A stretch of 64,000 bases of DNA from Bacillus pumilus (GCF_900186955.1 NZ_LT906438.1:1302001-1366000); one strand, 5' to 3'. Shown: positions 27,960-36,537, counted from the stretch's first letter. Made by a program: numbers and translations. Notes: generated by a model not told the origin, from the letters alone.

Positions 27960-29003
27960 ATGAAACGTTCAAATGAATCCGCTTTTCAGCTTGCCTTTGT
28001 ATATGTAGGAACAGTGGTTGGAGCTGGGTTTGCGACAGGAAAAGAAATCGTAGAATTTTTTGTTCGTTTTGGCTGGATTGGATTATTCGGAATCTTGATT
28101 AGCGGCGCTGTTTTTACTGGACTTGGGGCAAAAATGATGCTCATTTCTAAACGAATTGAAGCAGAGTCTTATCAAGATATGAACGGTTTTCTATTTGGCG
28201 CAGCTGCAAGCAGGTATATTAATGTCGTCATGTTTTTTATTTTATTAGGCGTCACTTCAGTGATGATTTCTGGCGCAGGTGCTATATTTGAAGAGCAACT
28301 TGGCATATCGAAGGAATATGGGATCTTTTTGACGATCATTCTGAGCGTGATTGTGCTTTTGAAAGGATCAAAAGGATTATTTGGTGTCAATGTTCTCGTC
28401 GTCCCAATGCTTATTTTCTTTTCATTGATCGTGTTTCTTGATTCATTCGTTTTTAGCAGTAGTGAAAGTTATGTTCTTGCGCTGCAAATGGGTGCGGGAG
28501 AGTGGATTTTATCAGCTATCTCATATGGTGCTTTTAATTTGGCACTTTCTCAAGCAGTGTTAGTGCCCGTCGCAAATGAAATGACCTCTGAAGCGGTGAT
28601 TAAAAAGGGAGCTGTGCTTGGGGGCGTCATGCTGACAATTATTTTATTTGTATGCTTTTTATCTCTTTCTTCATTAGATATGCTGGAGGCGTTTGATATT
28701 CCAATGGCTCAGGTCGTGTATCAAGTAGCAAATTCCATTCACCTCATTTATTTATTTGTGATCTTCGGCGAAGTCTTTACATCCGTCATAGGCAATTTAT
28801 ATGGACTTGAGAGACAAGTGAGGGCGTATATACGAATGAACAGTGTCTTGACAATATCCCTTATTCTCTTATGCTGCTATGTGATTAGTAAAATTGGTTA
28901 CGGTACATTGATATCAACAGTTTATCCTATTTTTGGCTATGTGAGCATCTTTTTTATCCTCTTTCTTTTTCTAAAAAAAGTGCCTGCATCACATGATAAG
29001 TAA
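27960..29003 (+). CDS. ykvI: YkvI family membrane protein (APC-superfamily-like)
   Basis: 347-aa protein with about ten membrane spans. The N-terminus FVYVGTVVGAGFATGKEIVE has the glycine-rich unwound helix typical of APC-fold transporters. ATG 27960 (MKRSNESAF) has ggagggg upstream, better than the in-frame start at 27945. The substrate is unknown. Divergent from clpE; the upstream sequence shares a motif with the ykvU promoter (see findings). Confidence 0.75.
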   Translation: MKRSNESAFQLAFVYVGTVVGAGFATGKEIVEFFVRFGWIGLFGILISGAVFTGLGAKMMLISKRIEAESYQDMNGFLFGAAASRYINVVMFFILLGVTSVMISGAGAIFEEQLGISKEYGIFLTIILSVIVLLKGSKGLFGVNVLVVPMLIFFSLIVFLDSFVFSSSESYVLALQMGAGEWILSAISYGAFNLALSQAVLVPVANEMTSEAVIKKGAVLGGVMLTIILFVCFLSLSSLDMLEAFDIPMAQVVYQVANSIHLIYLFVIFGEVFTSVIGNLYGLERQVRAYIRMNSVLTISLILLCCYVISKIGYGTLISTVYPIFGYVSIFFILFLFLKKVPASHDK

Positions 29004-29079
29004 AGAAAGGATAGCCTGCATGGAAAATATGTGGTACACTATCCTCTGTGAAAATTGAACAAAAATCCGTGTAAACGGG

Positions 29080-29114
29080 AGAGGTTCTAGCAAAACCCTC
29101 TATAAAAAACTAAG
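29080..29114 (+). ncRNA. PreQ1-I riboswitch of queCDEF
   Basis: agaggttctagc...accctctataaaaaactaag matches the very short preQ1 class I aptamer: stem gaggtt/accctc and an A-rich tail that docks as a pseudoknot. A TACACT with TG extension at 29032-29040 is a likely -10 for the leader. Confidence 0.95.
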
Positions 29115-29118
29115 GACT

Positions 29119-29150
29119 TGCCGTATCCTTGGATGTGGCATTTTTTATTT
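29119..29150 (+). terminator. PreQ1 riboswitch terminator
   Basis: tgccgtatcc / ggatgtggca, a stem with two G-U pairs, then an uninterrupted T-rich tail (29141-29153). It begins right after the aptamer tail. Confidence 0.85.
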
Positions 29151-29161
29151 TTTATGGCTGG

Positions 29162-29197
29162 GACACCTCGTACACATGTAAAGGTGTCTTTTCTTTT
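29162..29197 (+). terminator. Second terminator-like hairpin in the queC leader
   Basis: gacacct (29162-29168) / aggtgtc (29182-29188) with an inner tac/gta pairing, then ttttctttt. It lies between the riboswitch terminator and the queC start, with no gene between. Confidence 0.7.
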
Positions 29198-29278
29198 GAG
29201 AAAAATAGGGGTTTTCATGAGCCTTTCAGATGCAGCTTTGTACGAGTGTATAGATCTGCAAAAGGAGGAGAACAGAAG

Positions 29279-29935
29279 ATGAAAAATGAAAAAGCAGTCG
29301 TTGTCTTTAGCGGGGGACAAGACAGTACGACATGTTTATTATGGGCACTTCAACAATTCGAAGAGGTAGAAACCGTGACCTTTCATTATAATCAGCGTCA
29401 TCAAGAAGAAATTGATGTCGCCAAAAGAATTGCTGACAAGTTAGGTGTGAAGAACCATCTATTAGATATGTCTCTTTTGAATCAGCTGGCACCAAATGCT
29501 TTAACAAGAGATGACATTGACATTGAGGAAAAAGAAGGAGAGCTGCCTTCCACATTTGTACCAGGAAGAAACTTAGTGTTCTTATCCTTCGCTTCTATTC
29601 TTGCGTATCAGATCGGTGCAAGACATATTATCACAGGTGTATGTGAAACAGACTTTAGCGGCTATCCAGATTGCCGTGACGAGTTTGTAAAGTCTTGTAA
29701 TGTCACAGTGAATTTGGCGATGGAAAAACCATTTGTCATCCATACACCACTCATGTGGCTCAATAAAGCAGAAACATGGAAGCTAGCAGACGAGCTGAAT
29801 GCATTAGATTTTGTGAAAAATGAAACGCTCACTTGCTATAATGGCATCATGTCTGATGGCTGCGGGGAATGTCCTGCGTGTAAGCTTCGGAAAAAGGGCT
29901 ATGACACTTATATGGAAATGAAGGAGGCAAAATAA
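29279..29935 (+). CDS. queC: 7-cyano-7-deazaguanine synthase QueC
   Basis: 218-aa ATP-dependent synthase making preQ0 from carboxy-deazaguanine. PP-loop [12 protein letters not shown] near the N-terminus; zinc-binding cysteines in [23 protein letters not shown] 29279 with aaaggagg upstream; the open frame from 29129 runs through the leader hairpins and is not coding. First gene of queCDEF, which supplies queuosine precursors for tRNA. Confidence 0.96.
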   Translation: MKNEKAVVVFSGGQDSTTCLLWALQQFEEVETVTFHYNQRHQEEIDVAKRIADKLGVKNHLLDMSLLNQLAPNALTRDDIDIEEKEGELPSTFVPGRNLVFLSFASILAYQIGARHIITGVCETDFSGYPDCRDEFVKSCNVTVNLAMEKPFVIHTPLMWLNKAETWKLADELNALDFVKNETLTCYNGIMSDGCGECPACKLRKKGYDTYMEMKEAK

Positions 29936-30376
29936 ATGCTTTCTCAAATCTATCCACAAACGAATCATCCATACTCATTTGAATTGAACAAGGATATGCA
30001 TATATCAGCTGCCCATTTCATCCCAAGAGAGGATGCAGGTGCTTGCAGCCGTGTACATGGTCACACGTACACCATCAATATAACCATTGCTGGAGATGAC
30101 CTAGATGAATCGGGTTTCCTTGTCAATTTTAGTACACTGAAAAAACTTATTCATGGACAGTATGATCACACGCTACTCAATGATCATGAGGAATTCTCAT
30201 CAACCGATCCATACGCGATGCCTACTACAGAGGTTGTGGCAAAGACAGTGCATGACAAAGTCGCAGCATATTTATCGACTTTAGCAAATAAACCAGTATG
30301 TGTTCAGGTCTTTGTTAGGGAGACACCAACAAGCTACTGCATTTACCGGCCGAAACGAGTTGAACACAATGGCTAA
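29936..30376 (+). CDS. queD: 6-carboxy-5,6,7,8-tetrahydropterin synthase QueD
   Basis: 146-aa pterin synthase homologue acting on dihydroneopterin triphosphate. Zinc ligands His27 (SAAHF) and His41, His43 (VHGHTY), with the catalytic Cys37 in GACSRV. ATG directly follows the queC stop and its ribosome binding site gaaggaggc lies in queC. It overlaps queE by 8 bp. Confidence 0.96.
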   Translation: MLSQIYPQTNHPYSFELNKDMHISAAHFIPREDAGACSRVHGHTYTINITIAGDDLDESGFLVNFSTLKKLIHGQYDHTLLNDHEEFSSTDPYAMPTTEVVAKTVHDKVAAYLSTLANKPVCVQVFVRETPTSYCIYRPKRVEHNG

Positions 30377-31100
30377 AGCAATTCCTGTATTAGAAATCTT
30401 TGGTCCGACCATTCAAGGAGAAGGGATGGTCATTGGACAAAAAACCATGTTTGTCAGAACGGCTGGCTGTGACTACTCTTGCAGCTGGTGTGATTCCGCC
30501 TTTACTTGGAATGGATCAGCAAAGCATGACATTCAGTGGCTTCACGCAGAGGACATTGTCAAGGAATTAAAAAGAATAGGTGGACAGGCTTTTTCTCATG
30601 TCACCATTTCAGGGGGAAACCCTGCGCTTTTAAAACAAATGGAATCACTTATTGATTTGCTACACGAAGAAGGAATTGATACAGCGCTTGAAACACAAGG
30701 GACAATGTATCAGGACTGGTTTTTGAAAATTGATGATTTAACGATTTCTCCGAAGCCGCCAAGCTCAAATATGAAAACAGATTTCACGAAACTCACGCGT
30801 ATTATAGATGAGCTGAAAAACGGAAATAGATTGCAGCATGCAAGCCTGAAGGTCGTGATTTTTGACGATCATGATCTAGCCTATGCAAAGGATGTTCATG
30901 CGAAATATCCAGAGCTTCCTTTTTATTTGCAGGTAGGAAATGATGACACGACAACAGGTGATGATGCGTACTTATTGACGCACTTATTAAAGAAGTATGA
31001 AGCGCTTGTCGATCAAGTAGCGCAAGACCCAGACTTAAATCGCGTAAGAGTGCTGCCGCAGCTGCACACATTATTATGGGGCAATAAACGAGGCGTATAG
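30369..31100 (+). CDS. queE: 7-carboxy-7-deazaguanine synthase QueE
   Basis: 243-aa radical SAM enzyme that contracts the pterin ring to the deazaguanine. The cluster motif is CDYSCSWC (Cys34, Cys38, Cys41), with VTISGGNPALL for SAM binding. ATG 30369 gives the same length as B. subtilis QueE; it lies inside the end of queD. An in-frame start at 30300 within queD is rejected. Confidence 0.95.
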   Translation: MAKAIPVLEIFGPTIQGEGMVIGQKTMFVRTAGCDYSCSWCDSAFTWNGSAKHDIQWLHAEDIVKELKRIGGQAFSHVTISGGNPALLKQMESLIDLLHEEGIDTALETQGTMYQDWFLKIDDLTISPKPPSSNMKTDFTKLTRIIDELKNGNRLQHASLKVVIFDDHDLAYAKDVHAKYPELPFYLQVGNDDTTTGDDAYLLTHLLKKYEALVDQVAQDPDLNRVRVLPQLHTLLWGNKRGV

Positions 31101-31115
31101 AAAGGAAGAGACGAC

Positions 31116-31613
31116 ATGACGACAAGAAAACCAGAAGAATTAGAAGGTGTCACTTTACTAGGAAATCAAGGAACCAATTATTTGTTTGATTATGCACCAC
31201 AAGTGCTTGAAACATTTCCAAATAAACATACAAATAGAGATTATTTTGTGAAATTCAACTGCCCAGAATTTACGTCACTTTGTCCGCAAACAGGTCAGCC
31301 GGATTTTGCGACAGTTTATATCAGCTATATCCCAAATGAAATCATGGTTGAAAGTAAATCATTAAAATTGTATTTGTTCAGCTTCCGTAACCACGGTGAT
31401 TTTCATGAGGATTGTATGAATATTATTATGAATGATCTCATTGAATTGATGGACCCAAGATACATTGAAGTATGGGGCAAATTTACACCAAGAGGCGGTA
31501 TTTCAATTGACCCGTACACGAACTACGGAAAACCTGGTACCAAATATGAAGAAATGGCTTCATATCGCATGATGAATCATGATATGTATCCTGAAACGAT
31601 TGATAATCGCTAA
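31116..31613 (+). CDS. queF: NADPH-dependent 7-cyano-7-deazaguanine reductase QueF
   Basis: 165-aa T-fold nitrile reductase converting preQ0 to preQ1. The thioimide-forming Cys56 sits in [14 protein letters not shown] and the QueF motif [20 protein letters not shown] follows. ATG with aaaggaagag upstream. Last gene of the operon; its product is the ligand sensed by the leader riboswitch. Confidence 0.96.
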   Translation: MTTRKPEELEGVTLLGNQGTNYLFDYAPQVLETFPNKHTNRDYFVKFNCPEFTSLCPQTGQPDFATVYISYIPNEIMVESKSLKLYLFSFRNHGDFHEDCMNIIMNDLIELMDPRYIEVWGKFTPRGGISIDPYTNYGKPGTKYEEMASYRMMNHDMYPETIDNR

Positions 31614-31620
31614 TAAAGGA

Positions 31621-31650
31621 AAAGACATGCCTAATGACATGTCTTTTTTT
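31621..31650 (+). terminator. Terminator after queF
   Basis: aaagacatg / catgtcttt with an eight-base loop and a T run. Confidence 0.88.
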
Positions 31651-31880
31651 ATGGGTTTGAATGGGATGAATTAGATTGAAGTGATAAAAAAAGAGAAGAG
31701 TCATGTCGCTCTCCTCATAAAAATGGGAATAGAACTTGCTAGGACGGCTGGGGGCTACCAGCTCGTAAAATTATTATACATGACAGAACGTATGTTTGTA
31801 AAGGGGAATTGTGTTTTTTGCTTATCTTATTTGCTTTAAGATAAAATAGAGGCAATGAACGACTAATGGAGGCGTTTGAG

Positions 31881-32099
31881 TTGGTAAACAAAGAAGAAAA
31901 GACAGAGAAGCTGCTGAGGGAGCTAAAAGAAGAACTTCAAATGCTCGAACATCAAAACAAAGAACGATATAAATGGAGTGCCTCTACATTGCTTGGAGTG
32001 ATTGCACTTTTGATTGATAAAGGCGTTATCACCCCAGAGGAGGTTGACATGTACAAAACGAAAGCGGAAATGCAAACCTTTCATACGCAAAAAGACTGA
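31881..32099 (+). CDS. 72-aa small protein, unknown function
   Basis: TTG at 31881 with ggagg (31868-31872) eight bases upstream. The in-frame ATG at 31866 overlaps the ribosome binding site itself, so it is not used. The product has an N-terminal charged coiled-coil (KEEKTEKLLRELKEELQMLE) and a short hydrophobic segment (STLLGVIALLIDKGVIT). Family not recognised. Ends at a strong bidirectional hairpin. Confidence 0.6.
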   Translation: MVNKEEKTEKLLRELKEELQMLEHQNKERYKWSASTLLGVIALLIDKGVITPEEVDMYKTKAEMQTFHTQKD

Positions 32100-32125
32100 C
32101 ACTAGTACAGGTAAAATAATAAGAA

Positions 32126-32170
32126 AAGGACATAACAAATTGATGAATCAATTTATGTTATGTCCTTATT
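32126..32170. terminator. Bidirectional terminator between the 72-aa gene and the GNAT gene
   Basis: aaggacataac / gttatgtcctt with an inner ttgat/atcaa helix. Confidence 0.75.
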
Positions 32171-32191
32171 TCTGCATCTATTTTTATGGTA

Positions 32192-32716
32192 TTAAACAAG
32201 TTTATACATTAAAACATCGTCCCAGTATTCATGTTCACTTATTTTAAATTCTTTTATTTTACGACCTTCTTCTCTGAATCCCATCTTTTTGTACAAAGAA
32301 ATGGCCTTTTGATTTGTAGAGAATACCGCTAAACTAACCTTTTCGATCGAAGGATTCATTTCTGCCCAATTTAATAACGCTGTTAGCAACATTTCCCCTA
32401 CGCCTAAACCTCTAAAGCTCTTATGAACCATCAAACCAAATGAACCTGCGTGGGCAGTTCTTTTTCTATTTGATCCATTTTCAAATGCTATAAACCCAAT
32501 GACTTTTCCGTCTTTTTGAGCAACTATGTACGTTTCGTTTTCGTTCTCTATTCTTTTTTGTATCCAAGCCTTGTGTTCTAAAAGGGTTTTTTTGTTTTCT
32601 TCAGGCGTTGTAAGTAAATAATCTGATTCAGCAATCACTGATGACTGTATGTCTAAAGTAGTTTCAGCGTCTTCCATATTCCCAAAACGCACAATGATAT
32701 CATTTGAATTTTGCAT
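32192..32716 (-). CDS. GNAT-family N-acetyltransferase
   Basis: 174-aa acetyltransferase of the GNAT fold. The acetyl-CoA loop is in HKSFRGLGVGEMLLTALLNWA, followed by VSLAVFSTNQKAISLYKKMG (motif B, end of the fold). The substrate is unknown; RimJ/RimL-like small-molecule or protein N-acetylation is typical. ATG 32716 with aggaga upstream. It is not in the B. subtilis order as I recall it, so it may be a lineage-specific insertion. Confidence 0.85.
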   Translation of the reverse strand: MQNSNDIIVRFGNMEDAETTLDIQSSVIAESDYLLTTPEENKKTLLEHKAWIQKRIENENETYIVAQKDGKVIGFIAFENGSNRKRTAHAGSFGLMVHKSFRGLGVGEMLLTALLNWAEMNPSIEKVSLAVFSTNQKAISLYKKMGFREEGRKIKEFKISEHEYWDDVLMYKLV

Positions 32717-32868
32717 TTTAGTTTCTCCTGTCTAGAGCTAATACTGCATCTCATCACTTTATAAAAATAGAAAGTTGTCTGAAATACTATTCACCTTTTC
32801 AACAAATAAATGAACAGCTTTGCTTCGTATTTACGTATGTATCGATAGTCTGAATTGAGGATTGCAAA

Positions 32869-33057
32869 TTAATGTACGGAGTCTTTGATGATTTTATAGT
32901 TTTTATGATTAACGACTGTTAGTGAATCCAGTTCTAAATCTCTATAGTTGTCCATAATGGTGACATCCACAATGACAGAGTTTTCATTCACTTTTTCAAC
33001 TACACCTGTTAAACCATTTCTAAATTCGATCACATTTCCAATTTTTGCAATCTTCAA
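32869..33057 (-). CDS. ykvS: DUF2187 (KOW-like) small protein YkvS
   Basis: 62-aa beta-rich protein of the DUF2187 family: KIGNVIEFRNGLTGVVEKVN followed by SVIVDVTIMDN and TVVNHKNYKII. B. subtilis YkvS has the same size and place, between que genes and ykvT. Function unknown; the fold resembles KOW/Tudor RNA- or protein-binding modules. Ribosome binding site aaaggagag upstream. Confidence 0.7.
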   Translation of the reverse strand: MKIAKIGNVIEFRNGLTGVVEKVNENSVIVDVTIMDNYRDLELDSLTVVNHKNYKIIKDSVH

Positions 33058-33224
33058 CCGATCCCTCTCCTTTAAAAACAGATTTCATTCCCTATTAAAA
33101 AGTATTTTGCAATATTTTCATACCAATGTAAAGGATAAAGACGTTTTTGTTTCGTTTTCGTTGTATGCTTTCCTAACGGATGATATATTTAATATTTGAT
33201 GATGGCTGTAAAGGAGCGGTTTAT

Positions 33225-33419
33225 TTGACGGAAGAACAAATGCTCACAATACTTGAATCGTTACGAAATGGGACAGAAAAGCAAGTGACCATTCAGAAAG
33301 ATGATTTTTTAACGTTTCGTTCGATCTTGGTGAATCAAGATGATTTTAAGTATTTTCGCGGGATTGCGAAACATGGTGGAGATGTTATTTTTGAATATCT
33401 TACAGAAGCAAGAAGCTAA
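33225..33419 (+). CDS. 64-aa small protein, unknown function
   Basis: TTG 33225 with aaaggag (33209-33215) nine bases upstream. The in-frame ATG at 33180 has no ribosome binding site. The product (MTEEQMLTILESLRNGTEKQ..., ending ISYL-type acidic tail EYLTEARS) looks like a small globular alpha/beta protein. Family not recognised. Followed by its own terminator. Confidence 0.6.
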   Translation: MTEEQMLTILESLRNGTEKQVTIQKDDFLTFRSILVNQDDFKYFRGIAKHGGDVIFEYLTEARS

Positions 33420-33453
33420 AGCTTTTTCTCATGAATGAGAGAAAGCTTTTTTA
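33418..33453 (+). terminator. Terminator after the 64-aa gene
   Basis: aaagctttttctc / gagagaaagcttt hairpin with a T run. Confidence 0.8.
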
Positions 33454-33726
33454 TTTTAGTTCTTTTGTCACACTTCAAACGAGCTTGATACATCTGAAAA
33501 GAAAATGTAATAACCCATAATCAGGAGCATAAGGATGATTATAGGCGGAAAAGGGGTCTTTTTAAGCGCTAACAATTCCAGTTGATACGCAATTCAACTA
33601 GGACATGCCATTTAATGACGGAATTTGGTTAGGCATGCAAATCTTTGTGCGTGAAAATAGAAGGAGCTCTTGTTAGAGTGGACAAGTATCTTACCGCCTA
33701 CTTTAATTAAAGGAGGAATGAGGCGA
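33454..33726. other. Intergenic stretch upstream of ykvT
   Basis: About 270 bases without a supportable gene or clear sigma-A promoter. A small inverted repeat cttgt...acaag occurs near 33669-33688. I looked for a WalR-type TGTWAH-N5-TGTWAH box, since ykvT is WalR-linked in B. subtilis, and found none. Confidence 0.4.
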
Positions 33727-34380
33727 ATGATGAAAATTCATACCGCTCTTTTTGTCATCCTTATGCTAATCGCAGCCATGAAGATGGACAACATACAAGA
33801 GCAGCAAGGCACATTAAGTCACGAACTTTCACAAGCACCTGTTAAGCATGAGCTTTCATATATAGATCAAGATGAACACGATCAAGTCATCCCAGCATTT
33901 TCAGAGGAGAAGCGTCAGCCGAAAGTCAAAATGCTAAGTACGTCTTCAGAAAAAATGTCTTCAAAACCGAAGCAAAAGAAAAGAGTAAAATCAGAAACGA
34001 CGAACGAGGAAAGCGCCAAACGCTATTCTAATGAGGAAATGGAACTGCTCTCACGATTGGTACATGCTGAAGCGAAAGGTGAATCTTACGCAGGTAAAAA
34101 AGCTGTGGCAAGCGTCGTCTTAAACAGGGTGGAGCATCGCTCTTTTCCTGACAGTGTCAAAGGTGTTATTTATCAGCGAAATGCTTTCCAGCCAGTATCG
34201 AATGGAAGCATTCATGATAAAGCAGATCAAGATTCTGTTAAAGCTGTGAAGCAAGTAGTGAAAGAACATGACAGAACAACAAAGGCCATTTATTTTTATA
34301 ATCCCAAAACGGCAACAGATAACTGGATTCGTTCTCGCAAAATTGTAGAACGTATCGGTCGTCACGTATTTGCTGTATAA
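33727..34380 (+). CDS. ykvT: SleB-type cell wall hydrolase YkvT
   Basis: 217-aa secreted or membrane-anchored protein. The N-terminal hydrophobic segment (residues 5-18) acts as signal or anchor. A charged linker is followed by a C-terminal SleB/hydrolase_2 domain (about residues 100-217) with the catalytic-type Glu in LLSRLVHAEAKGESYAGKKA and the motif NRVEHRSFPDSVKGVIYQ. It likely cleaves peptidoglycan. ATG 33727 is ten bases from aaaggagg; 33718 is too close. In B. subtilis ykvT belongs to the WalR regulon. Confidence 0.8.
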   Translation: MMKIHTALFVILMLIAAMKMDNIQEQQGTLSHELSQAPVKHELSYIDQDEHDQVIPAFSEEKRQPKVKMLSTSSEKMSSKPKQKKRVKSETTNEESAKRYSNEEMELLSRLVHAEAKGESYAGKKAVASVVLNRVEHRSFPDSVKGVIYQRNAFQPVSNGSIHDKADQDSVKAVKQVVKEHDRTTKAIYFYNPKTATDNWIRSRKIVERIGRHVFAV

Positions 34381-34388
34381 AGAAATGA

Positions 34389-34418
34389 AGCGATCAATCA
34401 GATCGCTCTTTTTTTTGT
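34389..34418 (+). terminator. Terminator after ykvT
   Basis: agcgatc / gatcgct with a five-base loop and a long T run. Confidence 0.88.
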
Positions 34419-34432
34419 CTTCATTTATCAAA

Positions 34433-34459
34433 ATATTTTCAGGACTTGTCTCATAGAAT
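34433..34459 (+). promoter_or_regulatory. Sigma-E type promoter of ykvU-stoA
   Basis: ATATT (34433-34437), a 14-base spacer and CATAGAAT (34452-34459) fit the mother-cell sigma-E elements, 36 bases before the ykvU start. Confidence 0.65.
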
Positions 34460-34495
34460 GTGAAAAGAATTTGCTTTAGATAAAGGGGAGGCTAC

Positions 34496-35812
34496 ATGAA
34501 TCGATTTGTAAAAGGGGTCATTCTGCTATCTGTCGCAGCTTTCATTGCGGAGTGTATAGAGTTTTTAGTCAATATGATTTTAGCGAGAGAGCTTGGAGAA
34601 CATGGAATGGGTCTATATATGAGTATCCTTCCAATCATCATGCTGGTCCTCGTGATTGCCAGCTTAGAGCTGCCAGTCTCCATTTCTAAATTCATTGCAG
34701 AATCGCATGAGCGGCTCCATAAAAGTATGCTCCGCCATGCGTTTAAAATGACGCTTGTGGTGACATGTACAACAACGGGGATCGCTGCGATTGTCCTGCC
34801 GTTCATTCCAGTGTTTCAGTCGTATCATCCGCTCATGAAAGGGCTTGTGCTGTCTCTTATTCCAATTATTGCGTTTACCTCGATTGCACGCGGCTATTTT
34901 ATGGGAAAGCAGCAAATGGGCAGGATCGCTCTTGCCAATATGCTGAAGAAAACGATCCAGCTCATCTGCTTGTTTTTGTTCTTCCATTGGTATTCGTTTG
35001 ATATTGAAACAGCGGTACTCATTGCCATCGGTGTCATTGTCGCGAGTGATCTCGTCGTCTTTATTTATTTATACTCCCAATACGTCATGGCGAAAAATGC
35101 TGTCAATGTCAGGTCTGTTGAATTAAGAGGAATTGACGTGAGAAAGCGCCTATTAGCTGTCTCCATTCCGACAACGGGCATGCGGATTTTTCATGCGATC
35201 GCAAATGCCATAGAACCATTTTTAATCAAAGGAGCCCTTATTGCAGCAGGCATCTCTGGCACACTTGCTGTTGATCATTACGGCATGCTGGCTGGTGTCG
35301 CGATGTCGATCGGTTTTTTCCCTGCGTTTATCGCTCATTCCATCATGATTGTGATGATTCCGAGTGTATCTGAAGCCTATGCTTTAGGTCAGTATGCCCT
35401 TGTGAAAAAACGTGTCAGGCAGGCGATTTTCATTACATTTGGGTACGGGGTGCCGGCAGTGATGGTGATGTATTATTTTGCTTATCCGCTCACGCAGCTC
35501 TTTTTTGATTCACCGCAAGCTGCTGTCTATTTACAGCTGCTTTGGCCGTACTTTTTATGCCACCTGTTTGTGATGCCATTTCAAGCGTGCTTAATCGGTA
35601 TGGGGCTCATTAAAGATGTGTTCCTACATAATATATGGGTGCATGTCGTCTCGTTTTCAATGGTGTATTTTCTCGGATCAATTGAAAGCTTAAATATGAT
35701 GGGGGTTATATTAGGGATGAATACGGGCATGCTTCTGTTGACTGCACTGCATTATGCGACGATTTGTAAGGAGCTCGGCGTTTCCATGTTTCTTAGAGTG
35801 AAAAAAGCATGA
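34496..35812 (+). CDS. ykvU: SpoVB-like MVF/MATE flippase YkvU
   Basis: 438-aa polytopic protein with about 12-14 spans of the MOP (MviN/SpoVB) superfamily. It starts GVILLSVAAFIAECIEFLVN and has the conserved ARELGEHGMGLYMSILPI region. SpoVB-type proteins move lipid-linked precursors for spore cortex or other glycans; YkvU's substrate is not known. ATG 34496 with ggggagg upstream. Followed directly by stoA and likely cotranscribed. The sigma-E promoter implies mother-cell expression. Confidence 0.85.
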   Translation: MNRFVKGVILLSVAAFIAECIEFLVNMILARELGEHGMGLYMSILPIIMLVLVIASLELPVSISKFIAESHERLHKSMLRHAFKMTLVVTCTTTGIAAIVLPFIPVFQSYHPLMKGLVLSLIPIIAFTSIARGYFMGKQQMGRIALANMLKKTIQLICLFLFFHWYSFDIETAVLIAIGVIVASDLVVFIYLYSQYVMAKNAVNVRSVELRGIDVRKRLLAVSIPTTGMRIFHAIANAIEPFLIKGALIAAGISGTLAVDHYGMLAGVAMSIGFFPAFIAHSIMIVMIPSVSEAYALGQYALVKKRVRQAIFITFGYGVPAVMVMYYFAYPLTQLFFDSPQAAVYLQLLWPYFLCHLFVMPFQACLIGMGLIKDVFLHNIWVHVVSFSMVYFLGSIESLNMMGVILGMNTGMLLLTALHYATICKELGVSMFLRVKKA

Positions 35813-35866
35813 ATGTCCTCTTCGTCGAGCGGGCAAGCTATAAGAAAACTGGGAAGGAAGATCCTG

Positions 35867-36355
35867 ATGAATCGTAAATATCTACCCGCCTGTCTTCTTA
35901 TTATGACCTTGCTTCTATTACTCTTAGGCAGCGAGGCTGAAGCGAAAGAGCCCGTTATGGCGCCAAAGATAGAGGCTCCTGCATTAACTGGTGAAACGCA
36001 GATGATTCCGGCGAAAGGAAAAAAGACCATTTTGCATTTTTGGACAACATGGTGCCCGTCCTGCAAAATGGAGCTGCCTGTATTTGACCAGCTCGTGAAA
36101 GAAAATCAGAGTGATGTTGATATCTTAACGGTGAATTTACTAGGGGCAGAACAAAGTAAACATGCGGTTGCCCAATTTGTGAAAGACAGAAAGTTTACAT
36201 TCCCGGTCATACTAGATGAGCGAGGGGAAATGATGAAGAAATACCAAATCATCACCATTCCAACCAGCTTTTTGATAAATGAAAAAGGGGAAATTGTGAA
36301 AAATCATGTAGGTCCACTGACGAAAAAACAAATCAAGGAGTGGACGGATTTTTAG
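35867..36355 (+). CDS. stoA: Membrane thiol-disulfide oxidoreductase StoA
   Basis: 162-aa thioredoxin-fold protein with an N-terminal hydrophobic signal/anchor (residues 6-22). The active site is TTWCPSCKMELP (Cys63, Cys66), i.e. CPSC instead of the more usual CPPC. The cis-Pro motif ITIPTSFLI is present. StoA reduces disulfides outside the membrane and is needed for spore cortex synthesis. ATG 35867 (MNRKYLPACLL) with aaggaag upstream is preferred to 35813, which would add a charged extension before the signal. Confidence 0.9.
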   Translation: MNRKYLPACLLIMTLLLLLLGSEAEAKEPVMAPKIEAPALTGETQMIPAKGKKTILHFWTTWCPSCKMELPVFDQLVKENQSDVDILTVNLLGAEQSKHAVAQFVKDRKFTFPVILDERGEMMKKYQIITIPTSFLINEKGEIVKNHVGPLTKKQIKEWTDF

Positions 36356-36371
36356 AACGAAACATGATTTC

Positions 36372-36407
36372 AAGAACCAAGGATCATTCCTTTGGTTCTT
36401 TTTTTGT
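36372..36407 (+). terminator. Terminator after stoA
   Basis: agaaccaa-gga / tcc-tttggttct with an eight-base T run. Confidence 0.85.
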
Positions 36408-36470
36408 GTTCAATTGCTTTTTATCTGAATAAACTGTGCTCAGAAGAGATGAAAGGGTCTACATCAATAA

Positions 36471-36485
36471 TGATAATTATTATCA
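36471..36485 (+). promoter_or_regulatory. Perfect Fur-type box upstream of pfeT
   Basis: TGATAAT-T-ATTATCA is an exact 7-1-7 Fur-family box, 24 bases upstream of the -35 element, a position suited to activation. Confidence 0.75.
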
Positions 36486-36493
36486 AAAAGAAA

Positions 36494-36508
36494 TTATAAT
36501 AATTATTA
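36494..36508 (+). promoter_or_regulatory. PerR-type box adjoining the pfeT -35
   Basis: TTATAAT-A-ATTATTA differs by one base from the PerR consensus TTATAATNATTATAA and touches the -35 hexamer. Confidence 0.75.
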
Positions 36509-36509
36509 A

Positions 36510-36537
36510 TTGAAAATCGGTCAGAACCTGTTATAAT
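36510..36537 (+). promoter_or_regulatory. Sigma-A promoter of pfeT
   Basis: TTGAAA (36510-36515), a 16-base spacer, TATAAT (36532-36537) preceded by TGT (extended -10). Confidence 0.75.

Noticed and set aside
29129..29278. Upstream extension of the queC frame
   Set aside because: Covers the riboswitch terminator and second hairpin; the ATG at 29279 has the strong ribosome binding site.
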